From Lachnospiraceae bacterium (GTDB lineage Bacteria; Bacillota; Clostridia; Lachnospirales; Lachnospiraceae), in assembly GCA_016287675.1 (NCBI GenBank), contig JAEFAR010000006.1, positions 1 through 64,000 on the forward strand: DNA of 64,000 nt. The letters run 5' to 3'. Under the pieces are notes generated by a model that worked only from the letters and a program-made list of their open reading frames with translations, was not told the DNA's origin and did no database searches. How positions within the stretch are numbered: the stretch's first letter is position 1; each line of letters opens with the position of its first letter. Made by a program: the position numbers and the translations under genes. Positions 43,483 to 52,827 of this stretch are shown here, piece after piece.

Positions 43483-45246
43483 ATGAAAAATCTATCATTG
43501 AGGATCAAATTACTGTTGTGTACTGTACCTTCATTTATAGCTTTGATCATCAGCGTGATCGTTTTTGCGGTAATGATCAACTCGACGTACAAACAGAGTG
43601 AGAGCGTTTATTTCGATACGCTGTATGAGATCAACAGTAATCTGGTAAATGCCGACAGAGATTTTTATCAGGCAATGCAGGCGTCCACAAGCCAGTTCCA
43701 CATGAAGAAGGAACAGAATATGCAGCCGGGCGCATCGTCTTTCGACCAGTCAAAAAATGACAGGAACAGAGAAGATTACGAAAAAAATGCCAAGCAGGTC
43801 ATTGAAAGAGTAGAGAAAGCTCAGGCCATCGCAATGGGGATCGATTCCCTTTACACGGGAACTTTGGATGAAAACGGAAAGACTTATAAGCAGGACTGTG
43901 AGAATTTCTTAAAAGAGTTTAACAGCTGGTATGCAGGCTTTGACTCAAAGGCTCCCGATGGTGATGAGAAGAAGTTCCAAAACTATTCGGATCTGTTCGA
44001 AGGTGCAAGAGAAGATCTGGATAATCTTCAGATCATCACTGAAAACTGGGCGATCCAGAGAAATTCCGATCTGGCGAAGAGCATCAATTCATCCATCCTT
44101 GCTCTTGTTGCCATCTTCACGGTACTTATAGCAGTTCTTCTTGTGACCACGATCTTAGTTATCAAAAAGATCATCAACGGTGTCGGAACTGTTACTGCCA
44201 GCATGCAGAGACTGGCTGAGAATGATCTCACCATCGAAGTAAAAGAGGATGATTCTAAGGATGAGATCGGTAAGATGAACAATTCCTTCGCCGTATTCAA
44301 GAACAATCTTCAAAATGCGGTCATCACCATGCATACAGCATCTAACGAGCTTGCGGATGCTTTCATCAACATGCAGGATAAGACCAATAATTCCCAAAGC
44401 TCAATGAAGGAGATATCCAAGGCAGCAACAGAATTGGCCAATACAGCCACTATGCAGGCTGAAGATGTTTCTGATATTGTAACCAGCATGACCGAACTCA
44501 ACAATATAATGAGCCGTTCTGTAACTACTGCGGGAACTCTTACAGATGCCAGCAACGAGATCGACAGTGCGACAAAACTTGGAAGAGAGACCGTGGATGA
44601 ACTCGGTAAGATCAACAAGGCGAGTCTGGATGCCTTCACCAAGATCTTTGAAGCCATTGAAAGCATTAAGACCCAGGCTGACAAGATCAGCGAGGCTTCG
44701 GGTCTGATCTCGGGCATAGCAAATCAGACCAACCTTCTTTCGTTGAACGCAAGCATAGAAGCAGCCCGTGCGGGAGAGCACGGAAGAGGATTCGCAGTAG
44801 TTGCGGAAGAGATCAGAAAACTTTCCGACGAATCCAAGACCAATGTAGAAGTTATTACAAATATATTACAGGAACTTGCTGAAGCAACAAACGTTGCCAC
44901 CGCTCTTTCGGACGAAGTCAAGGATTATGTTGCAAAGCAGAACGATTCTGTTGTTAACACAGGAAATGCCTTCGGAGACATTGTAGCCAAGGTTGAATCC
45001 GTAAATGATGCCATTGTTGAGATCGAGAGCATCAACAAGATACTGGAAGAAAAGGTAACGGATATTTCGAGTTCGGTAGAGAGCCTTTCAGCCATTTCCG
45101 AAGAGAATGCGGCTACCGCGCAGGAACTTTCTGCCACATCTGAGGTGGTAAAGAAAAGCGTAAACGAGCTTGTTGACACGCAGGAGCGTGTAGGTTCTGC
45201 TTCGGAGAACCTTAATAACATCGTTAAGAGTTTTAAGACAGAATAG
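43483..45246 (+). CDS. Methyl-accepting chemotaxis protein
   Basis: A 587-residue transmembrane chemoreceptor. Helix 1 at about 12-34 ([20 protein letters not shown]), an extracytoplasmic helical sensor (about 35-205), helix 2 at about 208-232 ([23 protein letters not shown]), HAMP ([12 protein letters not shown]-like), then the long cytoplasmic coiled coil. The tip is DIA-less but conserved as [24 protein letters not shown] with [14 protein letters not shown]. Frame is open five codons before, but AGGAGG fixes the ATG at 43483. Signals the CheA-CheY flagellar pathway; other che genes are elsewhere. Confidence 0.96.
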   Translation: MKNLSLRIKLLLCTVPSFIALIISVIVFAVMINSTYKQSESVYFDTLYEINSNLVNADRDFYQAMQASTSQFHMKKEQNMQPGASSFDQSKNDRNREDYEKNAKQVIERVEKAQAIAMGIDSLYTGTLDENGKTYKQDCENFLKEFNSWYAGFDSKAPDGDEKKFQNYSDLFEGAREDLDNLQIITENWAIQRNSDLAKSINSSILALVAIFTVLIAVLLVTTILVIKKIINGVGTVTASMQRLAENDLTIEVKEDDSKDEIGKMNNSFAVFKNNLQNAVITMHTASNELADAFINMQDKTNNSQSSMKEISKAATELANTATMQAEDVSDIVTSMTELNNIMSRSVTTAGTLTDASNEIDSATKLGRETVDELGKINKASLDAFTKIFEAIESIKTQADKISEASGLISGIANQTNLLSLNASIEAARAGEHGRGFAVVAEEIRKLSDESKTNVEVITNILQELAEATNVATALSDEVKDYVAKQNDSVVNTGNAFGDIVAKVESVNDAIVEIESINKILEEKVTDISSSVESLSAISEENAATAQELSATSEVVKKSVNELVDTQERVGSASENLNNIVKSFKTE

Positions 45247-45276
45247 AGATCAGATAAGAGTTAAGGATTTAAGAAT

Positions 45277-45306
45277 AGCCGGTGTCGGAAATGACACCGG
45301 CTGTTT
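45277..45306 (+). terminator. Terminator after the chemoreceptor gene
   Basis: Stem AGCCGGTGTC/GACACCGGCT with loop GGAAAT, followed by GTTTAAAT (weak T run). Confidence 0.75.
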
Positions 45307-45360
45307 AAATACAACTGAAATATTAACTTCATCTTTACTACGCTTAACAATAACTTAATC

Positions 45361-45388
45361 TTGCACATCATGTAAAATGTGGTATTAT
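45361..45388 (+). promoter_or_regulatory. Promoter candidate for the DegV gene
   Basis: TTGCAC (45361-45366), 16-base spacer, TATTAT (45383-45388). A second TATAAT box is at 45415-45420 without a clear -35. Confidence 0.5.
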
Positions 45389-45471
45389 ATTAGGGAACAT
45401 TGTTTCGATTATGGTATAATGTACAGTGGGTTATTTAAAGACAAACAGTCAGACAGAAACGGAGTGATGAG

Positions 45472-46341
45472 ATGGCAGAATACATTATTTCTACAGACTC
45501 GACGGCAGATCTTCCCATCGAGTATACAAATGAACACAATGTGGCGATCCAGGATCTGAGTTTCTCCTTTGGAGATGAGATGTACAGGGGACTTTTGGAC
45601 ATGGAGCCCAAAACATTTTATAAGAGAATGAGAGACGGCGATGTTGCCAAAACAAATGCCTGCATACCCGGAAACGTGAGAGCTGCTTTTGAAGACATTT
45701 TAAAGAGCGGAAAGGACATCCTTCACATCTCATTTTCATCGGGCTTAAGCGCCAGCTACAACGTTGTAAAGATCGTTGCCGAAGAGCTTTCCGCAGAGTA
45801 TCCCGAGAGAAAGATCGCTGTAGTTGACTCTCTTGCAGCAGCTCCCGGACAGGGACTTCTCGTTTATTACGGCGTTTTAAATCATGAGAACGGAATGGAT
45901 TTTGATGAGAACGTTAAGCAGATGGAAGCTTTGAAACTTCATGTCTGCCATGAATTTACGGTAGAAGATCTCAAGTACCTCGCAAGAGGCGGTAGGATCT
46001 CCAAGACCACAGCCGTTCTCGGAACCATCATCAATGTAAAGCCTGTTCTCCATGTTGACAATGAAGGACATCTTATCAACATTGCCAAGGTGAGAGGACG
46101 CAAACAGTCCCTCAATGCACTGGTAGAGAACATGGGAACCCATCTTTGTGATGATTTCAAGAATGACATCGTTTTCATCGGACACGGTGACAGCCTCGAA
46201 GATGCTGAGTATGTTCGTGATCTTGTAAAGCAGAAGTACGGAATTCAGAACTTCATGATCAACTACATCTGCCCTACCATCGGAGCTCATTCCGGCCCCG
46301 GAACCATCGCATTGTTCTATCTTGGAAAGAGCAGAGAGTAG
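45472..46341 (+). CDS. DegV family fatty-acid-binding protein
   Basis: A 289-residue two-domain protein: STDSTADLP at the N-terminus, TNACIPGNVRAAFEDIL, ISFSSGLSASYNV, VDSLAAAPGQGLLVYY, and the C-terminal LKYLARGGRISKTTAVLGTIINVKPVL plus HSGPGTIALFYLGK. This is the DegV fold, which binds a fatty acid (FakB type, partner of the FakA kinase); no FakA is adjacent. The ATG at 45472 is preceded by GGAGTGATGAG. It is monocistronic, followed by the infC promoter. Confidence 0.95.
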   Translation: MAEYIISTDSTADLPIEYTNEHNVAIQDLSFSFGDEMYRGLLDMEPKTFYKRMRDGDVAKTNACIPGNVRAAFEDILKSGKDILHISFSSGLSASYNVVKIVAEELSAEYPERKIAVVDSLAAAPGQGLLVYYGVLNHENGMDFDENVKQMEALKLHVCHEFTVEDLKYLARGGRISKTTAVLGTIINVKPVLHVDNEGHLINIAKVRGRKQSLNALVENMGTHLCDDFKNDIVFIGHGDSLEDAEYVRDLVKQKYGIQNFMINYICPTIGAHSGPGTIALFYLGKSRE

Positions 46342-46371
46342 TCAGTGTTATAAGAAATTTAACGGAAGGGG

Positions 46372-46400
46372 TTGACAAACAACTCCTTCCGTGTTATTAT
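46372..46400 (+). promoter_or_regulatory. Promoter of the infC-rpmI-rplT operon
   Basis: Consensus TTGACA (46372-46377), 17-base spacer, TATTAT (46395-46400), with an approximately 200-base leader before the first codon. Confidence 0.85.
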
Positions 46401-46603
46401 CCATATCCGTGTGAACATCTCACACTAAAGAAGCAGAGTATCCGCTCTCGCCTACAACACCTGCGGGTTGTGAATAGGTCAATATAATTATAGAAGCAGA
46501 AATCTCAATCAGATTAAGCTAATATATTTTGTCGGATAGTCTTGTTTCTTGCGACTATCTTTTTTAATGTTTAAATCAATCCAATGATCGGAGGTAAAAA
46601 ACA
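46401..46603 (+). ncRNA. Ribosomal L20-type leader RNA of infC
   Basis: The leader contains a conserved-looking block from about 46440 (CCGCTCTCGCC...CCTGCGGGTTG...AATAGGTCAA) like the L20-binding leaders of Firmicutes, followed by a terminator hairpin GATAGTC/GACTATC (46535-46559) and T6. When L20 is in excess it should favour termination. Assigned by resemblance and position, not by covariance search. Confidence 0.65.
46535..46565 (+). terminator. Attenuator terminator in the infC leader
   Basis: Stem GATAGTC/GACTATC (46535-46541, 46553-46559), 11-base loop, then TTTTTT. Positioned about 40 bases before the infC start codon. Confidence 0.85.
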
Positions 46604-47119
46604 ATTAGCGACATTCAGGTTCAGATCAATGAGCAGATAAGAGACAAAGAAGTTCGTCTTATCGGAGAAGACAATGAGCAGCTTGGTATCATGTCCATTA
46701 AGGACGCTCTTCAGTATGCGGAGGAACATGAGGTGGATCTTATTAAGATCGCTCCCACAGCAAAGCCCCCTGTTTGCAAGGCGATGGATTTCGGTAAGTA
46801 TCGTTACGAGCAGACAAGAAGAGAAAAGGATGCAAAGAAAAAGCAGAAGGTTACGGAGATCAAAGAGATCCGTCTTTCACCGAACATTGATGACAATGAT
46901 TTAAACACTAAGGCTTCACAGGCAGCAAAATTCATTTCTCACGGAGACAGAGTCAAGATCTCCCTTCGCTTCCGCGGAAGAGAAATGGCTCATATGAATG
47001 CGGGCAAAGAGATCCTCGATGCTTTCTACGAGAAGATCAAGGACAGCGCAGCCGTTGAAAAGCCGGCAAAGATGGAAGGAAGAAGCATGATTATGTTTCT
47101 TTGCAAAAAATCAAATTAA
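46604..47119 (+). CDS. infC: Translation initiation factor IF-3 (AUU start codon)
   Basis: A 171-residue initiation factor. N-domain QVQINEQIRDKEVRLIGEDNEQLGIM, linker KPPVCKAMDFGKYRYEQTRREK, C-domain RFRGREMAHMNAGKEIL. An ATG-initiated frame would begin only at 46691, losing the N-terminal part of the N domain, which is essential. The frame runs back to an ATT codon at 46604 preceded by GGAGG (46590-46594), giving ISDIQVQINEQ; AUU starts are a known feature of infC, by which IF-3 represses its own translation. First gene of the infC-rpmI-rplT operon. Confidence 0.96.
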   Translation: MSDIQVQINEQIRDKEVRLIGEDNEQLGIMSIKDALQYAEEHEVDLIKIAPTAKPPVCKAMDFGKYRYEQTRREKDAKKKQKVTEIKEIRLSPNIDDNDLNTKASQAAKFISHGDRVKISLRFRGREMAHMNAGKEILDAFYEKIKDSAAVEKPAKMEGRSMIMFLCKKSN

Positions 47120-47140
47120 TCAGATTTGGAGGACAAAATA

Positions 47141-47338
47141 ATGCCGAAGTTAAAGACAAACAGAGCAGCAAACAAGAGATTTTCCATGACAGGTACAGGA
47201 AAGCTTAAGAGACAGAAAGCCGGAAAGCAGCACATCCTTACAAAGAAGTCCCGTGCAACAAAGAGAGACCTTCGTAAGCCTGAGACAGTTGACAGTGCAA
47301 ACTTCAAGGCAGCTAAGAAGATGTTGCCTTACGCTTAA
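47141..47338 (+). CDS. rpmI: Ribosomal protein L35
   Basis: A 65-residue, highly basic protein of the large subunit: [20 protein letters not shown], with [13 protein letters not shown]. The reading frame is open five codons earlier, but GGAGG nine bases before the ATG at 47141 sets the start. Lies 21 bases after infC and 35 before rplT. Confidence 0.98.
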   Translation: MPKLKTNRAANKRFSMTGTGKLKRQKAGKQHILTKKSRATKRDLRKPETVDSANFKAAKKMLPYA

Positions 47339-47373
47339 TTAAAAGTACCGATTGAAATGGAGGATAAATAAAA

Positions 47374-47727
47374 ATGGCAAGAATTAAAGGCGGAATGAAC
47401 GCTAAGCAGAAGCATAACAAAGTTTTAAAGTTGGCTAAGGGTTACAGAGGCGCTCGCAGCAAGCAGTACAGAATTGCTAAGCAGTCTGTTATGAGAGCTC
47501 TCACATCTGCATATGCAGGCAGAAAGCAGAAGAAGAGACAGTTCAGAACACTCTGGATCGCTCGTATCAACGCTGCAGCAAGACTTAACGGACTTTCTTA
47601 CAGCAAGTTCATGTTTGGTCTCAAGCAGGCTAACATCACCATCAACAGAAAGATCCTTGCAGATCTCGCCGTAAACGACGCTGAAGGATTTGCAGCACTT
47701 GCAGAAACAGCAAAGAAGGCTTGCTGA
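47374..47727 (+). CDS. rplT: Ribosomal protein L20
   Basis: A 117-residue rRNA-binding protein needed for early large-subunit assembly and the repressor of this operon. [54 protein letters not shown] are standard. Ribosome site TGGAGG. Followed by a terminator at 47772. Confidence 0.99.
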   Translation: MARIKGGMNAKQKHNKVLKLAKGYRGARSKQYRIAKQSVMRALTSAYAGRKQKKRQFRTLWIARINAAARLNGLSYSKFMFGLKQANITINRKILADLAVNDAEGFAALAETAKKAC

Positions 47728-47771
47728 TTACATCAGAATACAAAAGTTTACTGTGAACAGTAGCTTATTAT

Positions 47772-47806
47772 GAAAGTCATCGTTTCAAATGGTGACTTTC
47801 TTTTTT
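47772..47806 (+). terminator. Terminator of the infC-rpmI-rplT operon
   Basis: Stem GAAAGTCA/TGACTTTC (47772-47779, 47793-47800) followed by TTTTTT. The 5' frame extension of the next gene runs through it, which argues against that longer start. Confidence 0.88.
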
Positions 47807-47901
47807 ATGCCAAATGTAGTAAAATATATCATCAGGGGCTTTGGGCCCGAAGGCTGATCTTTGCTTCGGACGAAGGCTTCAAGCAACTGACGGAGGTCAT
47901 T

Positions 47902-49185
47902 ATGGACAAGAATAAAAGAGCTCCTTTCCCGCCCATGGGATGGAACAGCTGGGATTGCTACGGAGCTGCGGTGAACGAAGAGCAGCTGATGGGCAATGCC
48001 GAGTACATGGCGAAAAACCTGAAACAGTACGGCTACGAGTACGTGGTGTGCGACATACAGTGGTATGAACCCACTGCCGAATCCATGGCGTACCACAAGT
48101 TTGCGGAACTTGAAACAGATGAGTACTCAAGGCTCATTCCTGCGGCAAACAGATTTCCCTCAGCCGCAGACGGGACAGGGTTTAAGTCCATCGCCGACAG
48201 GATCCACGGAATGGGACTCAAGTTTGGAATACATATAATGCGCGGTATCCCGCGTCAGGCAGTTCACAGGAACACCCCCATCAAAGGAGGGAAGTACACT
48301 GCCCGGGACATTGCTCAGGAGTACTCGGTCTGCAGCTGGAACACGGATATGTACGGAGTTAACCCCGATCATCCCGGAGCGCAGATCTACTACGATTCGA
48401 TCTTTGAACTCTATGCCTCCTGGGGCGTTGATTTTGTAAAGTGCGACGACATCTGCGTGACTGAGGGACGTCCCGACAATTTCTATTCCGGAAAGGGAGA
48501 GATCGAGTGCATTAAAAAAGCCATCGATCACTCGGGAAGAGACATTGTTTTAAGCCTTTCTCCGGGACCTGCGATCCTTGAGAGAGCAGAGCATCTTTCG
48601 GAAAATGCCAACATGTGGCGAATGACCGGAGATTTCTGGGACAACTGGAATGCTCTGGATGCGATGTTTAAGAAATGCAAAGACTGGGCACCTTACGTAA
48701 AGGAAGGATGCTGGCCGGACTGTGACATGCTTCCTCTTGGAAGGATATCGATACATAACGGTGAAAGAAGGACAAACTTCACAAAGGATGAGCAGATCAC
48801 ACTCATGTCCCTATGGTGCATTTTCCGTTCACCTCTGATGATGGGCGGCGAAATGAGAGACAATGACGATTTCACCCTTTCGATACTCACAAATCCCGAG
48901 GTCCTTGCTCTTGAAAAGGAGACCTTCGGAGCGAGAGAAGTCATGAACGCCGGTGGAGTCACCGTCTGGAAAACGGGAGATGATAAAGGAAACATCTATC
49001 TCGGGATCTTTAACAGAGATTGCTTCAAAAAGAATGTAAGCCTTTCCCTTCCCATGATCGGGATCACAAATGCAAAGGAATATAGGACCAGGGATCTTTG
49101 GAAGCGAGAAGAAGGGGAAACTGTAAAAGGCGAAATTTCCCGGGAAGTAAACGCACACGGCGCTGTGCTTATCAGATTATCGTAA
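47902..49185 (+). CDS. Glycoside hydrolase family 27-like enzyme (alpha-galactosidase-like)
   Basis: A 427-residue cytoplasmic enzyme with no signal peptide. TIM-barrel blocks: PPMGWNSWDCYG at the start, GYEYVVCDIQWYEP, GMGLKFGIHIMRGIPRQA, DFVKCDDICV (nucleophile Asp182 in KxD), GDFWDNW with the acid/base Asp, and WPDCDMLPLG. A C-terminal beta-sandwich follows. GH27 members are mostly alpha-galactosidases, some beta-L-arabinopyranosidases; the altered KCDD and HIMRG surroundings leave the exact sugar uncertain. The start at 47902 is set by GGAGG; the frame upstream crosses a terminator. Followed closely by deoC, though unrelated in pathway. Confidence 0.88.
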   Translation: MDKNKRAPFPPMGWNSWDCYGAAVNEEQLMGNAEYMAKNLKQYGYEYVVCDIQWYEPTAESMAYHKFAELETDEYSRLIPAANRFPSAADGTGFKSIADRIHGMGLKFGIHIMRGIPRQAVHRNTPIKGGKYTARDIAQEYSVCSWNTDMYGVNPDHPGAQIYYDSIFELYASWGVDFVKCDDICVTEGRPDNFYSGKGEIECIKKAIDHSGRDIVLSLSPGPAILERAEHLSENANMWRMTGDFWDNWNALDAMFKKCKDWAPYVKEGCWPDCDMLPLGRISIHNGERRTNFTKDEQITLMSLWCIFRSPLMMGGEMRDNDDFTLSILTNPEVLALEKETFGAREVMNAGGVTVWKTGDDKGNIYLGIFNRDCFKKNVSLSLPMIGITNAKEYRTRDLWKREEGETVKGEISREVNAHGAVLIRLS

Positions 49186-49218
49186 ACAGTAAAACGGATA
49201 TAAAAGAGAGGTAAAAAC

Positions 49219-49884
49219 ATGGAAGACAGAGAAATTTTAAAGTACGTTGATCACACACTTTTAGGCCAGGCATCCACATGGGCCGAGATCAAGCAGATCT
49301 GCGACGACGGTATGGAGTATAAGACCGCATCGGTCTGCATTCCCCCTTCATTCGTAAAGCAGGCCAAGGAATACGTGGGCGACAGGCTCAAGATTTGTAC
49401 GGTCATCGGTTTCCCCAACGGTTACAACACTACAGCCGTTAAGGAGTTTGAGACTAAGGAAGCCCTTAAGGAAGGCGCAGATGAGATCGATATGGTCATC
49501 AACATCGGATGGCTGAAAGACAAGAAGTACGATGAGATCCTGAATGAGATCAAAACTCTGAAAGCTGCCTGCGGAAAAAATGTATTAAAGGTCATCATCG
49601 AGACCTGCCTTCTGACAGATGAAGAGAAGATCAAGATGTGCGAGATCGTTACCGAGTCCGGAGCTGATTTCATCAAGACTTCCACAGGCTTCTCCAAGGC
49701 AGGAGCTACCTTTGAAGACATCGCTCTTTTTGCAAAGCACATCGGACCCAATGTTAAAATGAAAGCGGCAGGAGGGATCTCTTCTCTGGATGATGCAAAG
49801 AAGTTCTTAAGCCTCGGAGCTACAAGACTCGGAACATCCAGGATCGTAAAACTCATCAAGGGACAGCAGGGATCCGGCTACTAA
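49219..49884 (+). CDS. deoC: Deoxyribose-phosphate aldolase
   Basis: A 221-residue class I aldolase splitting deoxyribose-5-phosphate. [20 protein letters not shown] at the N-terminus, Schiff-base Lys in [19 protein letters not shown], and [19 protein letters not shown] as the phosphate site. Length is normal. First of the deoC-deoD-cdd salvage group (25 and 20-base gaps), which turns nucleosides into usable sugar and bases. Confidence 0.97.
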   Translation: MEDREILKYVDHTLLGQASTWAEIKQICDDGMEYKTASVCIPPSFVKQAKEYVGDRLKICTVIGFPNGYNTTAVKEFETKEALKEGADEIDMVINIGWLKDKKYDEILNEIKTLKAACGKNVLKVIIETCLLTDEEKIKMCEIVTESGADFIKTSTGFSKAGATFEDIALFAKHIGPNVKMKAAGGISSLDDAKKFLSLGATRLGTSRIVKLIKGQQGSGY

Positions 49885-49909
49885 AATAAAAACGAAAGGG
49901 AGACAAACT

Positions 49910-50617
49910 ATGAGCACACCTCACAATTCAGCAAATAAAGGCGACATCGCAAAAACAGTCCTTATGCCCGGAGATCCTCTCCGCGCAAAATACATCGCAG
50001 AGAAGTATCTGACGGACGTTAAGCAGTTCAACTCCGTAAGAAACATGTTCGGTTACACCGGAAAGTACAACGGCAAGGAGATCTCCGTAATGGGAGGCGG
50101 CATGGGTATGCCTTCCATCGGTATCTACTCCTACGAGCTTTACAATTTCTACGATGTGGACACCATCATCCGCATCGGTTCCGCAGGCGGTATCTCAGAC
50201 GATGTGAAGATGAGAGACCTTGTTATCGGTATGGGAGCTTCCACAAATTCAAGCTATGTCGATCAGTACAATCTTCCCGGAACCATCGCACCCATCGCCG
50301 ATTTCGGACTTCTCAGAGCTGCTGTTGAAACAGCCGAGAAGAAAGGCGTCAGCGTCAAGGTCGGTAACGTTCTTTCCTCCGATGTTTTCTACAATGCGGA
50401 TCCCACATTCAACGACCGTTGGAAGAAGATGGGCATCCTCTGCGTTGAGATGGAGGCTGCAGCCCTTTACCTGAACGCCATTGCTGCAGGAAAGAAGGCC
50501 CTTTGCATGCTCACCATCTCGGACCACCTTTACACAGGCGAGGCTCTTAATGCCGAAGAGAGACAGACTTCCTTCCACGACATGATGGAAGTTGCTCTTG
50601 AGGTGGGCACCAGATAG
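49910..50617 (+). CDS. deoD: Purine-nucleoside phosphorylase (DeoD type)
   Basis: A 235-residue hexameric-type phosphorylase. [78 protein letters not shown] and [12 protein letters not shown] are the standard blocks, with catalytic Asp in SDH. It supplies ribose or deoxyribose 1-phosphate for the neighbouring DeoC. Confidence 0.97.
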   Translation: MSTPHNSANKGDIAKTVLMPGDPLRAKYIAEKYLTDVKQFNSVRNMFGYTGKYNGKEISVMGGGMGMPSIGIYSYELYNFYDVDTIIRIGSAGGISDDVKMRDLVIGMGASTNSSYVDQYNLPGTIAPIADFGLLRAAVETAEKKGVSVKVGNVLSSDVFYNADPTFNDRWKKMGILCVEMEAAALYLNAIAAGKKALCMLTISDHLYTGEALNAEERQTSFHDMMEVALEVGTR

Positions 50618-50637
50618 ATCAAGGGAGGTTTCGGCCG

Positions 50638-51060
50638 ATGACAAAAGATATGGAGAAAAAGCTGGTAAGAACAGCTTTGGAATACAGAAAACGTGCCTAT
50701 GCACCCTACTCGGAATACAAGGTGGGAGCGGCACTTCTTGCGAAGAACGGCACGATCTACGGAGGCTGTAATGTTGAAAATGCAGCCTACACTCCTTCAA
50801 ACTGCGCCGAGAGGACTGCTTTCTTCAAGGCGGTAAGCGAAGAAGTGACGGATTTTGAAGCCATAGCCATCTTCGGAGGCTATGACGATACGGAACTCAA
50901 AACCTGCGCACCCTGTGGTGTCTGCAGACAGGTAATGATCGAGTTCTGCGATCCCGATGAGTTTTTGATCATCATCGGAAGATCTGAAGAAGATTATGAG
51001 GTACACACTCTCAGAGAGATGTTGCCTTTAAGTTTTTCACCTAAGGAGCTTAAAAAGTAA
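50638..51060 (+). CDS. cdd: Cytidine deaminase
   Basis: A 140-residue small zinc deaminase. NVENAAYTPSNCAERTA with catalytic CAE (zinc Cys and general-base Glu) and PCGVCRQVMIEF with the two other zinc Cys residues. Converts cytidine and deoxycytidine to uridine forms. Shares its last base with the ATG of the next gene, so translation is coupled. Confidence 0.97.
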   Translation: MTKDMEKKLVRTALEYRKRAYAPYSEYKVGAALLAKNGTIYGGCNVENAAYTPSNCAERTAFFKAVSEEVTDFEAIAIFGGYDDTELKTCAPCGVCRQVMIEFCDPDEFLIIIGRSEEDYEVHTLREMLPLSFSPKELKK

Positions 51061-52004
51061 TGAAGATAGTTTTTCTTGAAACAGGAACCCTCGGAAGTGA
51101 TGTTTCTCTTTCGAAGTTTTACAGCCTCGGGGATGTTACGGAATATGACCTGACTCTTGAAGAGCAGATCCCCGAAAGGATCGCGGATGCGGATGTGATC
51201 ATCATCAACAAGCTTCCCATGAATGAGAAGACACTGGCACAGGCAAAGAACCTGAAGCTCATCTGTCTCACGGCTACGGGAACCAACAATATTGACTTCC
51301 CTTACACCGATTCCAGAAACATCACCGTTAAAAATGTGGCGGGTTATTCCACGGAATCCGTGGTACAGCACACCTTTGCCCTGCTTTTTTATCTTTATGA
51401 AAAACTGCCTTACTATGACAATTACGTGAAATCGGAGGCCTATGCCACAGCTCCTTTCTTCTGCCATATCGAAGAAAAGTTCCATGAACTCTGCGGGAAG
51501 ACCTGGGGCATCATCGGTCTGGGAGAGATCGGTCACAGGGTTGCGGAAGTTGCAAAATGCTTCGGCTGCAAAGTGATCTATTACTCCACTTCCGGAAAGA
51601 ACAACGATCCTGTTTACGAGAGAGTGAGTCTTGACAGACTGCTGGCCGAGTCCGATGTGGTCTCCATCCATGCTCCTCTGAACAATGACACATTGAACCT
51701 TATGAACAGGTCATGCTTTGAAAAGATGAAGAAGACAGCTTATCTTTTAAACCTCGGGAGAGGCCCCATCATCAACGAGCAGGATCTGTATGATGCACTT
51801 GAGAACAACATGATCGCGGGAGCTGCAACGGACGTTCTTTGCAAGGAACCCATGAGCAGGGAAAATCCTCTGATCAGGATCAAGGACTCAAAGAAGCTCT
51901 TCATCACACCCCATATTGCCTGGGCCACCGTCGAGGCAAGACAGAGATGCGCTGACAGAGTTTTCGACAACATTGAAACATTTTTAAAGGATAACAACAG
52001 ATGA
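51060..52004 (+). CDS. D-2-hydroxyacid dehydrogenase, NAD-dependent
   Basis: A 314-residue dehydrogenase. Rossmann block WGIIGLGEIGHRVAEVAKCFGCKVIYY (GxGxxG), catalytic Arg in NLGRGPIINEQDL, Glu in CKEPM, and His in PHIAWATVEAR. Overall most like hydroxypyruvate/glycerate dehydrogenases. The exact substrate cannot be read from sequence. It starts in the stop codon of cdd and overlaps the next gene by four bases. Confidence 0.9.
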   Translation: MKIVFLETGTLGSDVSLSKFYSLGDVTEYDLTLEEQIPERIADADVIIINKLPMNEKTLAQAKNLKLICLTATGTNNIDFPYTDSRNITVKNVAGYSTESVVQHTFALLFYLYEKLPYYDNYVKSEAYATAPFFCHIEEKFHELCGKTWGIIGLGEIGHRVAEVAKCFGCKVIYYSTSGKNNDPVYERVSLDRLLAESDVVSIHAPLNNDTLNLMNRSCFEKMKKTAYLLNLGRGPIINEQDLYDALENNMIAGAATDVLCKEPMSRENPLIRIKDSKKLFITPHIAWATVEARQRCADRVFDNIETFLKDNNR

Positions 52005-52786
52005 GACTGATACTTGTAAGACATGCGGAACCCGACTACCCGAACAACACCATTACGGAAAAAGGAAGACGGGAAGCTGCAGCCCTGGCTGAAAGGATCA
52101 AAAACTGGGATGTGACCGATTTTTACATGTCTCCTTTGGGACGGGCCATGGACACTGCAAAGCCTACACTGGAAGCTCTGGGAAGAACAGCTGAGGTACT
52201 GGACTGGGCAAAGGAATTCGATTACAGATGCACCGATCCTTCCACGGGCAGATTGCACCTTTGCTGGGATTATGTTCCTTCGGACTGGACTTCGAAGAAA
52301 AAAAACTTTACCCTTGAAGACTGGGCAACTTCCGATCCCATGGCTGAAAACCCCGATATAGAAAAGCATTTTAAAATAGTGTGTTCGGAACTTGATAAGC
52401 TTTTGCTCAAATACGGATACAAAAGAGACAACATGATCTACAGGACTGTGGGACGGAAGCAGGAGAACAGGATACACACTGCGGCTCCCAACAATATGGA
52501 GTTCGGGTTTTCGGATGATGCGAAAGATCCCGGACCCACGGTGGTGATCTTTTGTCATTTGGGCATAGCATGTCTCATGATGTCCCACCTTTTAAACATC
52601 CCTTTTATGACCCTGACTCACGGACTTTTTATTCCGCCCTCAAGCGTGAACATCCTGACAACGGAAGAGAGATGGGAGGATGAAGCTTCCTTCAGAGCGC
52701 AGGCTATCGGAGATTGCACCCATCTGCTGATATTCGGAGAGAGAATATCCTCTGCAGGCGCGTTTTCAGCGGCATTTCAGGATTAA
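52001..52786 (+). CDS. Histidine phosphatase family protein
   Basis: A 261-residue protein with RHAEPDYPNNTITEKGRREAAALAERI (phosphohistidine His of RHG/RHA type) and the second His in IFCHLGIACLMMSHLL. A long middle insert (about 90-170) includes WDYVPSDWTSKKKNF and is unlike simple phosphoglycerate mutases. It probably removes phosphate from a small molecule; the substrate is unknown. It is the last gene of the deoC-cdd-dehydrogenase group by spacing. Confidence 0.85.
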   Translation: MRLILVRHAEPDYPNNTITEKGRREAAALAERIKNWDVTDFYMSPLGRAMDTAKPTLEALGRTAEVLDWAKEFDYRCTDPSTGRLHLCWDYVPSDWTSKKKNFTLEDWATSDPMAENPDIEKHFKIVCSELDKLLLKYGYKRDNMIYRTVGRKQENRIHTAAPNNMEFGFSDDAKDPGPTVVIFCHLGIACLMMSHLLNIPFMTLTHGLFIPPSSVNILTTEERWEDEASFRAQAIGDCTHLLIFGERISSAGAFSAAFQD

Positions 52787-52827
52787 TTAATTTTAGATTT
52801 AATTTTACCGTGTGGTAGGATAAGATT

